Assembly (NCBI RefSeq): GCF_014646015.1
Contig: NZ_BMMQ01000009.1
Coordinates: 1 to 64,000, forward strand
Origin: Microbacterium nanhaiense
Lineage (GTDB): Bacteria; Actinomycetota; Actinomycetes; Actinomycetales; Microbacteriaceae
Length of the DNA: 64,000 nucleotides
Direction: 5' to 3'
How positions within the stretch are numbered: position 1 is the stretch's first letter; every line of letters starts with the position of its first letter. Shown one piece after another: positions 54,489 to 63,145 of the stretch. The translations under genes and the position numbers were made by a program. Under the pieces are notes generated by a model, which had not been told where the DNA came from, did no database searches, and saw nothing but the letters and a program-made list of their open reading frames with translations.

Positions 54489-55717
54489 GCCGGGGCCCGT
54501 CTCTTCTGGGCCGCCACCGGCAGCAGCAGCTCGGGTGCGGCGACCTCTCCGATCACGATCACGGCGGGGTTGCGCACCCCGGCCCGGGCGGCGTCCTCCG
54601 CGGCGCGGCCGAGGGTCGAGTGCGTCGTGCGCTGCCGCTCGGTGTGGCCGTTCTCGACGAACGCGACGGGGCGTGCGGCCGGAACCCCCGCGGCGAGCGC
54701 CCGCTCGGCGAGCGAGCCGAACGCCGCCACGCCCATCAGCAGAACGGTCGTCACCTCGGCGTCGGCGAGCGCCTCGCGCGTGGCGGCCGTGAACTCGTGC
54801 TGGCCGTTGATGATGTGCACGCTCGAGGCGACGCCGCGGTGGGTCACGGGGATCCCCGCGGCCTGCGGCACGGCGACGGCGCTCGTGGGGGCCGGCACGA
54901 CCTCGACGGGGACGCCCGCCTCGAGGCAGGCCGTGACCTCCTCGCCGCCGCGACCGAAGACGAAGGGATCCCCGCCCTTCAGGCGGACGACCCGCTTTCC
55001 CGCCGTGGCGTGCTCGACGAGCAGCGCGTTGATCTCGTCCTGCGATGCCGAGTGGTGTCCCGGCGCCTTGCCCACGTGGATCACCTGCACGTCGGGATCG
55101 AGCTCGTCGAGCACGCCGACGGGGCCGAGGCGGTCGGCGATCACGACGTCGGCCTCGGCGAGCAGCCGGCGGGCGCGGATCGTCATGAGATCGATGGGCC
55201 CGGGGCCGCCGCCCACGAGCGCGACACCGCCCGGCGCGGACGCCCGCACGCGCCGGAGGTCGGCCCCGCCGCGGTCGAGCACCTCCCGGATCCGCGACGA
55301 CACGCGCGCGGAGCGGCGCGGGTCGACGCCCGCGTCGCCCACGACGCCGACGATGACGTCGCCCGAGCGCACCTCGCTCGTCATGCGGGCGCTGCCGTGC
55401 GAGCCGTCGGAGGCGTTGACGCAGAGGATCCGCTCGGCCTCGCACCACGCCGCCACGAGCGCGTCGACCTCGCGGTCGCCCGTCGCGGTGTGCACGAACC
55501 ATGCCCGGTCGATGTCCGATCGGCGCACCGCGTGCGAGCGCCAGGCGAGGCCGTGGTCGTCGACCAGGGCGCGCACCTCGGGGCTCAGCTGCGGCGCGAC
55601 GACGACCGCGTGCGCGCCCTCCGCGACGAGCCGCGTCAGCCGCCGCGCCGTCACAGATCCGCCGCCCACGAGCACGACCCGCCGGCCCGTCAGCGACACT
55701 CCCAGTGTCATCGTCAT
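54485..55717 (-). CDS. cobA: Uroporphyrinogen-III C-methyltransferase with NAD-binding domain
   Basis: A 410-residue siroheme-synthase-like protein. The N-terminal Rossmann domain (VVLVGGGSVTARRLTRLVAEGA) is of the precorrin-2 dehydrogenase type. The C-terminal SUMT domain (about 165-395) carries VALVGGGPGPIDLMTIRARRLL, LKGGDPFVFGRGGEE, SAVAVPQAAGIPVTHRG. It lacks most of the dimerisation/chelatase part of E. coli CysG (457), which fits the separate CbiX chelatase in the operon. The ATG at 55717 overlaps the nirD stop and has AAGGAG six bases ahead. Confidence 0.92.
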   Translation of the reverse strand: MTMTLGVSLTGRRVVLVGGGSVTARRLTRLVAEGAHAVVVAPQLSPEVRALVDDHGLAWRSHAVRRSDIDRAWFVHTATGDREVDALVAAWCEAERILCVNASDGSHGSARMTSEVRSGDVIVGVVGDAGVDPRRSARVSSRIREVLDRGGADLRRVRASAPGGVALVGGGPGPIDLMTIRARRLLAEADVVIADRLGPVGVLDELDPDVQVIHVGKAPGHHSASQDEINALLVEHATAGKRVVRLKGGDPFVFGRGGEEVTACLEAGVPVEVVPAPTSAVAVPQAAGIPVTHRGVASSVHIINGQHEFTAATREALADAEVTTVLLMGVAAFGSLAERALAAGVPAARPVAFVENGHTERQRTTHSTLGRAAEDAARAGVRNPAVIVIGEVAAPELLLPVAAQKRRAPA

Positions 55718-56076
55718 GATGTCTCCTTCCACCGAACGAGCACGCGATCCCCGTCGAGGCCGACGGGGAAGACAGCGATGGGGCGGTCGTCCTTGCCCTG
55801 CGTCTCGAGCACGACGCCCGTGCGCAGATCCCACGACTGCTTGTGCAGCGGCGACGAGATCGTCGGCGCCTCGCTGCCGTCGACGAGGGTGCGCGAGCCG
55901 ACGATTCCGCGGGAGAGCACGTGCGCGCCCGAGTAGGGGTCGTGGTTCGACACGGCCCGCACGGATCCGTCGCGCAGCAGGAACAACGCGAGCTGCTCGC
56001 CCTCGATCAGGGCCGCGCGGCCGCGCTCGACCTCGAGGTCGGCGAGGGTGCAGACGGGGATCCAGGTGGAGCTCAT
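55714..56076 (-). CDS. nirD: Nitrite reductase small subunit
   Basis: A 120-residue Rieske-like subunit of assimilatory NADH nitrite reductase. It has the Rieske fold pattern (WIPVCTLADLEVERG, FLLRDGSVRAVSNHDPYSGAHVLSRGIVG, ISSPLHKQSWDLRTG). The cluster-binding cysteines are replaced, as is usual for NirD. The ATG overlaps the nirB stop (ATGA), with GGAGG upstream. Confidence 0.95.
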   Translation of the reverse strand: MSSTWIPVCTLADLEVERGRAALIEGEQLALFLLRDGSVRAVSNHDPYSGAHVLSRGIVGSRTLVDGSEAPTISSPLHKQSWDLRTGVVLETQGKDDRPIAVFPVGLDGDRVLVRWKETS

Positions 56077-58661
56077 CGCCGCACCTCCAGCGTCGTGCCG
56101 GCGATCATGACCGCCCCGGAGTCGCGCTCCTCGCGAGACGCGGGACGCGGCTGGCCGCGCTCGGCGACGTACGCGAGCGACGGATCCGGGGTGGCGGGCG
56201 CGTTGACGAAGGACTGGAAGCGGCGCAGCTTCTCCGGATCCCTCAGGGTCGCGGCCCATTCGTCCTCGTAGGTGTCGACGTGCCGCTCCATCGCCCGGTC
56301 GAGGTCGTCGCAGATGCCGAGGGCGTCGTCGAAGATCACCTCGCGGAGCCCGTCGATGCCGCCCTCGAGCTCGACGATCCACGGCGCGGTGCGCTGCAGT
56401 CGATCGGCCGTGCGGATGTAGTACATGAAGAAGCGGTCGATCGCGCGGATGAGCTCGTCGTCGCTCAGCCCCTCGGCGAGGAGGTCGGCGTGGCGGGGCG
56501 TGAAGCCGCCGTTTCCGCCGACGTACATGTTCCAGCCGTTTTCGCTGGCGATCACGCCGACGTCCTTGCCGCGGGCCTCCGCGCACTCGCGCGCGCAGCC
56601 CGAGACGCCGACCTTGAGCTTGTGCGGCGAGCGTAGGCCGCGGTAGCGCAGCTCGAGGCGCACCGCCATCCCGACCGCGTCCTGCACGCCGTAGCGGCAC
56701 CAGGTGGATCCGACGCACGACTTCACGGTGCGCAGCGCCTTGCCGTATGCCTGGCCCGATTCGAAACCCGCACCGACGAGCCGCTCCCAGATGAGGGGCA
56801 GCTGCTCGAGGCGGGCGCCGAACATGTCGATGCGCTGCGCGCCCGTGAGCTTCGTGTAGAGGCCGAAGTCGCGTGCGATCTCTCCGATCGCGACGAGCCC
56901 CTCCGGCGTCACCTCGCCGCCGGGCATGCGCGGCACCACGGAGTAGGAGCCGTCCTTCTGCATGTTCGCCATGACGTGGTCGTTCGTGTCCTGCAGCGTC
57001 GCGTTCTCGCCGTCGAGCACGTGTGCGCCGACGAGGCTCGACAGGATGCTCGCGACGGTCGGCTTGCACACGTCGCACCCGCGTCCGCGGCCGAAGCGCT
57101 CGATGATCTCGCTGAAGGTCGTGAGCTCGGCGACGCGGATGGCGTCGAAGAGCTGCCGGCGCGACAGCTCGAAGTGCTCGCACAGCGCGCTCGACAGGGT
57201 CTTGCCCTGGGCGAGCAGCTCCTTGCCGACGAGCTTCTTCACCATGGTCACGCAGGATCCGCAGGTGGCGCCCGCGCGCGTGCACGCCTTCACCGCGTCG
57301 GCGTCCTCGCAGCCCTCCTCGTGGACGGCCGCGCGGATCCGGCCCGCCGACACCGACGAGCAGGAGCACACGATCGCCTCGTCCGGCAGCTCGCCCGCGG
57401 GGGCCTCGACCCCGCCCTCGGGCATCAGGTAGGCGACCGGGTCGGCCCCGAGCGGGCCGCCGACGAGCGGGCGGAGCGAACCGTAGGCGCTCGCGTCGCC
57501 CACGAGCACGCCGCCGAGGAGCGTCGAGGCGTCGTCGGAGAGCACGAGCTTCTTGTAGACGCCGCCGACGGGATCCGCGTAGACGACGTCGAGGGCGTTC
57601 GGCGTCGCCGCCATCGCGTCGCCGAAGCTCGCGACGTCGACGCCGGAGAGCTTCAGCTTGGTCGACTCGTCGTATCCGGGGAACACCGCCGAGCCGCCGC
57701 TGAGGCGGTCGGCGAGGACCTCCGCCATGGCGTAGCCGGGCGCGACGAGCCCGACGCTGCGTCCCGCGTAGTTGGCGACCTCGCCGATGGCGTACACCGA
57801 CCGGTCCGCCGTCATGCAGCCGTCGTCGATGAGCACGCCGCCGTTCGCGTGCGAGGCGATGCCCGCCTCGCGCGCCAGCTCGTCGTTCGGCCGCACCCCT
57901 ACGGTGAAGATCACGATGTCGGCCTCCTCGTAGGAGCCGTCGGGGAACTCGAGCGCGGCGACCTGCGAGGCCGCCGTCGGCGCGATCCGCGTGGTGCGCG
58001 ACTCGCACCGCACCCCGATCCCCCGGGCCCGGATCAGGCGCCCCAGCACCTCGCCGCCCGCCCGGTCGATCTGGCTCGACAGCAGGTGCGTGCCGGAGTG
58101 GATGACGGTGCAGTCGACGTCGAGGCCCTGCAGTGCGCCCGCGGCCTCGAGGCCCAGCAGCCCGCCGCCGACGACCGTGCCGCGCAGCGGCCGGCCGAGC
58201 GCCGCGGAGCGATCGCGCACGAAGGACTCGATCGCCTGGAGATCCTCGATCGTGCGATAGACGAAGCATCCGTCGAGGCGGGCGCCGTCGATCGCGGGGC
58301 GGGCGGCGTAGGATCCGGTCGCGAGAACGAGGGCGTCGTAGGCGTACGAGGCGCGCGACTCGGTCCAGACCAGCCGGCCCGCGCGGTCGATGAAGCTCGC
58401 GCGATCGCCCGTCACGAGCGTGACGCGCGGATCCGCGAAGGGCGCCGGATCCAGCGCCAGCTCCTCGGCCGACCGGCCCTCGAAGTAGGAGGTGAGGCCG
58501 ACGCGATCGTACGGACCGCGGCGCTCCTCGCCGAGAACGGTGATCTGCCAGGGCACGTCCTGCCGGGCGAGCAGGCTCTCGACGAAACGGTGAGCGACCA
58601 TGCCCGCGCCGACGACGACGATCCGCCGGGCGGAGGTGGGGGTGGCGTGTGCGGGGCTCAT
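56073..58661 (-). CDS. nirB: Nitrite reductase large subunit
   Basis: An 862-residue cytoplasmic enzyme reducing nitrite to ammonium with NAD(P)H. In order: FAD/NAD-binding oxidoreductase (RIVVVGAGMVAHRFVESLL, VVGGGLLGLEAAGAL), BFD-type [2Fe-2S] cysteines (IVCSCSSVSAGRI, CTRAGATCGSC), sulfite/nitrite reductase ferredoxin-like half, and the siroheme-[4Fe-4S] cysteines C649, C655 (SCVGSTWC) and C689, C693 (SGCARECAEARG). It is first in nirB-nirD-cobA-nnaR-cbiX. A TAACGT -10 and a GlnR-like site precede it. Nitrate reductase genes are not in this window. Confidence 0.96.
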   Translation of the reverse strand: MSPAHATPTSARRIVVVGAGMVAHRFVESLLARQDVPWQITVLGEERRGPYDRVGLTSYFEGRSAEELALDPAPFADPRVTLVTGDRASFIDRAGRLVWTESRASYAYDALVLATGSYAARPAIDGARLDGCFVYRTIEDLQAIESFVRDRSAALGRPLRGTVVGGGLLGLEAAGALQGLDVDCTVIHSGTHLLSSQIDRAGGEVLGRLIRARGIGVRCESRTTRIAPTAASQVAALEFPDGSYEEADIVIFTVGVRPNDELAREAGIASHANGGVLIDDGCMTADRSVYAIGEVANYAGRSVGLVAPGYAMAEVLADRLSGGSAVFPGYDESTKLKLSGVDVASFGDAMAATPNALDVVYADPVGGVYKKLVLSDDASTLLGGVLVGDASAYGSLRPLVGGPLGADPVAYLMPEGGVEAPAGELPDEAIVCSCSSVSAGRIRAAVHEEGCEDADAVKACTRAGATCGSCVTMVKKLVGKELLAQGKTLSSALCEHFELSRRQLFDAIRVAELTTFSEIIERFGRGRGCDVCKPTVASILSSLVGAHVLDGENATLQDTNDHVMANMQKDGSYSVVPRMPGGEVTPEGLVAIGEIARDFGLYTKLTGAQRIDMFGARLEQLPLIWERLVGAGFESGQAYGKALRTVKSCVGSTWCRYGVQDAVGMAVRLELRYRGLRSPHKLKVGVSGCARECAEARGKDVGVIASENGWNMYVGGNGGFTPRHADLLAEGLSDDELIRAIDRFFMYYIRTADRLQRTAPWIVELEGGIDGLREVIFDDALGICDDLDRAMERHVDTYEDEWAATLRDPEKLRRFQSFVNAPATPDPSLAYVAERGQPRPASREERDSGAVMIAGTTLEVRR

Positions 58662-58668
58662 GCGAGCC

Positions 58669-58674
58669 ACGTTA
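58669..58674 (-). promoter_or_regulatory. -10 element of nirB
   Basis: TAACGT on the minus strand, seven bases before the nirB start. Confidence 0.4.
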
Positions 58675-58706
58675 GGGACGGCGTGTTTCCCCGGAGGTGC
58701 CCAATT

Positions 58707-58722
58707 GTTTCCGCGTGTAAAC
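58707..58722 (-). promoter_or_regulatory. Candidate GlnR site upstream of nirB
   Basis: Minus strand GTTTA-CACGCG-GAAAC resembles the actinobacterial GlnR box GTnAC-n6-GAAAC with one or two mismatches. It lies 46 bases before the start, followed by another GAAAC nearer the promoter. Confidence 0.4.
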
Positions 58723-58726
58723 GAGT

Positions 58727-58758
58727 GCCTCACACCGTCGCCGCGCGCGGTGTGAGGC
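58727..58758 (-). terminator. Terminator hairpin after VOC gene
   Basis: A perfect 11-base stem GCCTCACACCG / CGGTGTGAGGC with a ten-base loop, starting just past the VOC stop. Confidence 0.7.
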
Positions 58759-58759
58759 G

Positions 58760-59230
58760 TTACAGCCCGGCGTCCTCCAGCTCGGAGATGACGATCTTCT
58801 TCATCGCCATCATCGTCTGCACCTGCTTCGGGGTCGTCATGAGCTGCGCCATGTTGGCGGGGACGATCTGCCAGCTGACACCGAAGCGATCCTTGCACCA
58901 GCCGCACTGCTCGGCCTCGGGCGTGTGCGAGAGGGCGTGCCAGTAATAGTCGATCTCGTCCTGATCCGCGCAGGTGACGACGAAGGAGACGGCCTCGCTC
59001 AGCTGGAACACCGGGCCGCCGTCGAGGCACACGAAGTCGACGCCGTCGAGCGTGAATTCGCCGTTGATCACCTTCCCGCGCATGCCCTCGAAGTGCTCGT
59101 CGAGGCTCTCGTCCGGATAGGTCTCGATCGAGCGGATCCTCGAGTTCGGGAAGATCGCCGTGTAGTACTCCATCGCCTCCCGCGCCTGATCGTTGAACCA
59201 CAGGCACGGCTGGATCTTGCTGAGCTCCAT
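58760..59230 (-). CDS. VOC superfamily (PhnB-like) protein
   Basis: A 156-residue vicinal-oxygen-chelate fold protein of the PhnB / 3-demethylubiquinone methyltransferase-like group. Marks are IQPCLWFNDQAREAMEYYTAIFPNSRI at the N-terminus, FVCLDGGPVFQLSEAVSFVV, and WCKDRFGVSWQIVP near the end. Members bind a metal and small ligands; no specific reaction is known. It is monocistronic with a hairpin behind it. Confidence 0.88.
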   Translation of the reverse strand: MELSKIQPCLWFNDQAREAMEYYTAIFPNSRIRSIETYPDESLDEHFEGMRGKVINGEFTLDGVDFVCLDGGPVFQLSEAVSFVVTCADQDEIDYYWHALSHTPEAEQCGWCKDRFGVSWQIVPANMAQLMTTPKQVQTMMAMKKIVISELEDAGL

Positions 59231-59297
59231 CGCTTGCTCCGTTCGTCGGGTGCTACCGACGGTACGCGCGTGCGCGGCGCGGGGGAAGGGGCTGGTA

Positions 59298-60533
59298 TCA
59301 GCCCGTGAAGGTGAGCCAGAGGAGCAGCGCGTTGAGGGCGACCAGGAAGGCGGCGAAGACGGCGCCGAGGAGGGTCGTCCACCAGCGGTTCCGGTAGGCT
59401 CCGAGCACGCCCTCGCGCGCCGTGAGCCACACGAGCGGCACGAGGGCGAAGGGGATGCCGAACGACAGCACCACCTGGCTCAGGATCAGCGCCTGGGTCG
59501 GGTCGAAGCCCACGCCGAGCACGACGAGCGCCGGAATCAGCGTCACGACCCGGCGCGCGAGCAGGGGCACGCGCACCCGCAGGAGCCCGTGCATGATCTC
59601 GGATCCGGCGTACGCGCCCACGGCGGTGGAGGCGAGTCCCGACGCGAGCAGGCCGACCGCGAAGACGGTCGCGACGGATCCGCCCAGCACCGCGGCGAGC
59701 GCCGCGTGCGCCCCCTCGAGGCTGTCGGTGCCCGGGACGCCCGGCAGATTCGCGGCGCCGAGCAGCAGGATCGCGAGGTTCACGGATCCGGCGATCGCGA
59801 GCGCGATCGTCACGTCCCAGCGCGTCGCGCGGAGGAGCCGCGGGATGCGGGCGGGGTTCCCGCCCGACGCGGGGTCGCTGCTCACCGAATCCGTGGCGAA
59901 GCGGTCGCGGGCGAGGGCGGAGTGGGCGTAGATCGCGTGGGGCATGACGGTCGCGCCGAGGATCGAGGCGGCGAGGAGCACGGAGTCGGACCCCTCGAAG
60001 CGCGGCACGAGGCCCGCGACGACGGATCCGGCGTCCGGTGGACCGAGGAAGACGCCGACCGTGAAGCCGACCGCGATGATCGCGAGGAGCGCGATGACGA
60101 CGAACTCGAACGGCTTCGCGCCCCGGCGCGACTGGATCCACAGCAGCAGCATCGAGACCGCGCCCGTGATGAGGCCGCCCGCGAGCAGCGGGATGTCGAA
60201 GAGCAGCCACAGCGCCACGGCGCCACCGATGATCTCGGCGATGTCGGTGGCCATCGCGACGAGTTCGGCCTGCAGCCAGTACGCCCGGCGGCCCGTCGTC
60301 GAGGTGATCCGGCGCCCCAAGGTCTCGGCGAGGCTCTTGCCGGTGACGACGCCGAGCTTCGCAGAGAGGTACTGGATCAGCCAGGCCATCGCGTTGCCCA
60401 GCACGACGACCCACACCAGCAGATAGCCGAAGCGCGCGCCCGCAGACATGTTCGTCGCGACGTTTCCGGGGTCGAGATAGGCGACGCCGGCGACGAGGGC
60501 GGGGCCGAGCAGCCAGGCACGGGTCTTGGTCAT
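59298..60533 (-). CDS. mntH: Nramp-family Mn2+/Fe2+ transporter
   Basis: A 411-residue proton-coupled metal importer with 11 helices. The helix 1 metal motif D21-P22-G23-N24 follows PALVAGVAYL, and the helix 6 motif GATVMPHAIYAHSAL supplies the methionine and histidine. The transport-signature loop after helix 8 is present (GLASTAVGAYAGSEIM). A palindrome typical of MntR/DtxR regulators lies 20 bases before the ATG, and a regulator of that family is encoded at 61433-62068. Confidence 0.94.
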   Translation of the reverse strand: MTKTRAWLLGPALVAGVAYLDPGNVATNMSAGARFGYLLVWVVVLGNAMAWLIQYLSAKLGVVTGKSLAETLGRRITSTTGRRAYWLQAELVAMATDIAEIIGGAVALWLLFDIPLLAGGLITGAVSMLLLWIQSRRGAKPFEFVVIALLAIIAVGFTVGVFLGPPDAGSVVAGLVPRFEGSDSVLLAASILGATVMPHAIYAHSALARDRFATDSVSSDPASGGNPARIPRLLRATRWDVTIALAIAGSVNLAILLLGAANLPGVPGTDSLEGAHAALAAVLGGSVATVFAVGLLASGLASTAVGAYAGSEIMHGLLRVRVPLLARRVVTLIPALVVLGVGFDPTQALILSQVVLSFGIPFALVPLVWLTAREGVLGAYRNRWWTTLLGAVFAAFLVALNALLLWLTFTG

Positions 60534-60552
60534 GCACCCATAGTGGCAGATT

Positions 60553-60568
60553 TTTCGGTACACCGAAA
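60553..60568. promoter_or_regulatory. MntR/DtxR-type operator of mntH
   Basis: TTTCGGT-AC-ACCGAAA, a perfect palindrome with seven-base arms, between the mntH start and the divergent methyltransferase gene. Confidence 0.7.
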
Positions 60569-60635
60569 TCTCTGGATGGCGGCCGCGCGATCGCGCCCGG
60601 ATCTCCCTCCCACGGGCGGGTGGGACGATGGATCC

Positions 60636-61241
60636 GTGACCGATGAACCGACCCACGGCGTGGGGCCCTGGCAGGGCGAATGGCCGACGGACGAGCGCTA
60701 CGACCGCGAGCTGCTCGAACACGGCGATACCCGCAACGTCGTGGACGAGTACCGCTACTGGACGATGGAGGCCATCGTCGCCGACCTCGATGCGAAGCGC
60801 CACGGCTTCCACGTGGCGATCGAGAACTGGCAGCACGACATGAACATCGGATCCATCGTGCGCAGCGCGAACGCGTTCCTCGCGGAGGCCGTGCACATCA
60901 TCGGCCGGCGGCGCTGGAACCGCCGCGGCGCGATGGTCACCGACCGCTACCAGCACGTGATCCATCACCCCGATGTGGCGTCGTTCCGCGCCTGGATGGA
61001 CGAGCGCGGGATCCCCATCATCGCCGTCGACAACGTCGGCGAGGCGCTGCCGGTCGATAGGGCGGATCTGCCGGAGCGGTGCGTGTTCCTCTTCGGCCAG
61101 GAGGGCCCGGGCCTCACCGACGAGGCCCTCGCCGCGGCCTCGTCCCACATCGAGATCACGCAGTACGGATCCACGCGCTCGATGAACGCCTCGGCCGCCG
61201 GCGCGGTCGTGATGTACGAATGGTGCAGGCGGTGGGCGTAG
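60636..61241 (+). CDS. TrmH/SpoU-family RNA ribose methyltransferase
   Basis: 201 residues. SPOUT knot motifs are clear: NIGSIVRSANAFLAEAVHIIG (motif 1), VFLFGQEGPGLTDEAL (motif 2) and QYGSTRSMNASAAGAVVMYEW (motif 3). It would 2-prime-O-methylate tRNA or rRNA using S-adenosylmethionine; the target base is not known. GTG start with a weak ribosome site. It is divergent from mntH. Confidence 0.9.
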   Translation: MTDEPTHGVGPWQGEWPTDERYDRELLEHGDTRNVVDEYRYWTMEAIVADLDAKRHGFHVAIENWQHDMNIGSIVRSANAFLAEAVHIIGRRRWNRRGAMVTDRYQHVIHHPDVASFRAWMDERGIPIIAVDNVGEALPVDRADLPERCVFLFGQEGPGLTDEALAAASSHIEITQYGSTRSMNASAAGAVVMYEWCRRWA

Positions 61242-61353
61242 CCCGGCGCCGGCACGCGCCGAAGGCGCCAGCGGCACCGCGCCCCGCGTCACCCGCCCGC
61301 GGGGGACGCAGGCGCTGGGCGTAGCCCGCGCAATTCCTCACTTTCCCGACCGC

Positions 61354-61412
61354 TCATCATGTCTCCGACAACTCCTCCGGCAACGACGGATGATTCGTCG
61401 GAGACTGGATGA
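61354..61412. repeat. REP-like intergenic palindrome, copy 2
   Basis: Arms containing GTCTCCGAC and GTCGGAGAC plus shared flanks (TCATCATGTCTCCGAC, GGATGATTCGTCGGAGAC) match the element at 15871-15925. It lies between convergent genes, like the first copy. Confidence 0.7.
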
Positions 61413-61432
61413 CGTGTGGCGAATGGGATGAT

Positions 61433-62068
61433 TTACGCGGTGAGCCAGACGGCCTCCGCGGCCCCCTCCGGGAGCTCGACGGGCGTGCCGTCGAGCTCGA
61501 GGCCGTCGGCGCTCACGACGACGCGCGTGCCCACATCGATTCCGCAGGCGGTGATCGCGCGCAGCAGCAGCGGATCCCGGTCCAGCACGCGCAGCACGCG
61601 CCCCTCGTGCCCGACCGGCGCGGCGTCGAGGCGCACGAACGCGGGGCGGGCGACGGATCCGTCGGGCCGCGGGATGAGGTCGCCGTGCGGGTCGACCTCG
61701 GGGTGGCCGAGGCGGGCGTCGACCTTGGCGAGCATGCGGTCGCTCAGCGCGTGCTCGAGCACCTCGGCCTCGTCGTGCACCTCGTCCCACGTGTATCCGA
61801 ACTCGCGCACCAGCCAGGTCTCGATGAGGCGGTGGCGGCGCGTCATCGCGATCGCGCGGGCCGAGCCGGCGGCGGTGAGCGTGACGGCGCGGTAGGGCTC
61901 GTGATGCACGAGGCCCGAGGCCGCGAGCTTCTTGACCATCTCGGTCACGCTCGACGGCGCCACGCCGAGCTTGGCCGCGAGCACCGAGGAGGAGATGGGC
62001 TGATCCTGCCACTCGGTGTGGGCGTAGATCGTCTTGAGGTAGTCGTCGGCTGCGGGGCTGGAGGGCAT
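61433..62068 (-). CDS. mntR: DtxR/MntR-family metal-dependent regulator
   Basis: A 211-residue repressor. The winged helix is DDYLKTIYAHTEWQDQPISSSVLAAKLGVAPSSVTEMVKKLAASGLV. The metal-binding dimerisation domain includes RRHRLIETWLV, EVHDEAEVLEHALSDRM and GHPEVDPHGDLIP, with conserved His/Glu ligands. A FeoA-like SH3 part closes the protein (residues about 150-208). In Mn-responsive members it represses mntH, and the operator before mntH fits. Iron instead of manganese remains possible. Confidence 0.9.
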   Translation of the reverse strand: MPSSPAADDYLKTIYAHTEWQDQPISSSVLAAKLGVAPSSVTEMVKKLAASGLVHHEPYRAVTLTAAGSARAIAMTRRHRLIETWLVREFGYTWDEVHDEAEVLEHALSDRMLAKVDARLGHPEVDPHGDLIPRPDGSVARPAFVRLDAAPVGHEGRVLRVLDRDPLLLRAITACGIDVGTRVVVSADGLELDGTPVELPEGAAEAVWLTA

Positions 62069-62077
62069 GCCTCCAAA

Positions 62078-63064
62078 CTACCTGCGGCCCCGCGCCGCCT
62101 TCGCGAACGGCCAGGTCTCCCCGGAGAGCTGCTCGCAGCGCGCCCAGATCTCGGCCCGCAATTCCGGATCCAGGGACGTCGCGGACGGGCGCTGCCGCTC
62201 GGTGCCGCGCCCGAAGAGGCGCGGGCCCCAGTATTCGCCGCCGCCGATCTCGGGATCCACGAGGGCGCGGACGATCGCGTCGGCGCCGCGCTCCTTACTC
62301 GTCGCGATGGGTGCCTGCAGGCCGTCGCGGATCCGCTTCCAGCGGCTGGGCTCGTTCACGCCCGTGATCGTCTCGGTGCGGCCGCCGATCGCGTACCCGG
62401 GGTGCGCGACGACGCTCGCCACGGGCACCTCGGCGTCGCGGAGGCGGGCGTCGGCCTCGAAGCCGAGCGCCTGCACGGCGACCTTCGACTGCACGTAGGC
62501 CTTCCACCCCGAGTACGACTCCTCCAGCTGCACATCCGTCGGACGGTATGCCCCGAGGCGCGTCGAGATGCTGCCGAGCCACACCATGCGGGGGGTGCGG
62601 CGCGCGCTCGCGGAGCGGGCGAGGGAGACGAGCAGCTCGGCGCCCAGCACGAAGTGTCCGAGGGCGTTCGTGGAGAACACGAGCTCGCGCCCGTCGCGGG
62701 TCAGGGTGCGCTCCCGCGGCGTGTGCACGATGCCGGCGTTGAAGATCACGCCGTCGAGGCGGCGGCGGTCGAAGAGCCCGCCGCGCAGGCTGGCGGCGGC
62801 CGAGCGCACGGATCCGGGGTTCGCGACGTCGAGGATCAGCGTCTCGACGCTCGCGCCCGGCACGCGCGCTTCGAGCGCGTCGTGCGCGGCCGCGAGCCGG
62901 TTCGGGTGCCGGCCGCTCATGATGACGTGCGCGCCGGCGCGCGCGAGCTTCTCGGAGGCGAAGTAGCCGAGCCCCGCGTTGGAGCCCGTCACGAGATAGG
63001 TCCGCCCGTCCTGGGGCGGCACCTCGAAGTCGTCACCCGAGTGTGTGCGCACGATGCCGAGCAT
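62078..63064 (-). CDS. SDR-family oxidoreductase
   Basis: A 328-residue short-chain dehydrogenase. NAD(P) site LVTGSNAGLGYFASEKL, LDVANPGSV, GVIFNAGIVH, and the catalytic GSIST...YVQSK region; the C-terminus is longer than classical SDRs, as in the retinol dehydrogenase/protochlorophyllide-reductase-like group. The substrate is unknown. The ATG starts at 63064, divergent from the HAD gene by 81 bases and 9 bases upstream of the regulator gene. Confidence 0.85.
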   Translation of the reverse strand: MLGIVRTHSGDDFEVPPQDGRTYLVTGSNAGLGYFASEKLARAGAHVIMSGRHPNRLAAAHDALEARVPGASVETLILDVANPGSVRSAAASLRGGLFDRRRLDGVIFNAGIVHTPRERTLTRDGRELVFSTNALGHFVLGAELLVSLARSASARRTPRMVWLGSISTRLGAYRPTDVQLEESYSGWKAYVQSKVAVQALGFEADARLRDAEVPVASVVAHPGYAIGGRTETITGVNEPSRWKRIRDGLQAPIATSKERGADAIVRALVDPEIGGGEYWGPRLFGRGTERQRPSATSLDPELRAEIWARCEQLSGETWPFAKAARGRR

Positions 63065-63133
63065 ATTCCAGTGCCCGGCTTCCCGGGCGCGGCGCGCGGG
63101 AAAGAGGGCCTCGCAGATATTCCCCGATCGGCA

Positions 63134-63139
63134 TACGCT
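63134..63139 (+). promoter_or_regulatory. -10 element of HAD-IIA gene
   Basis: TACGCT six bases before the ATG at 63146, leaderless arrangement. Confidence 0.45.
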
Positions 63140-63145
63140 GTGATC

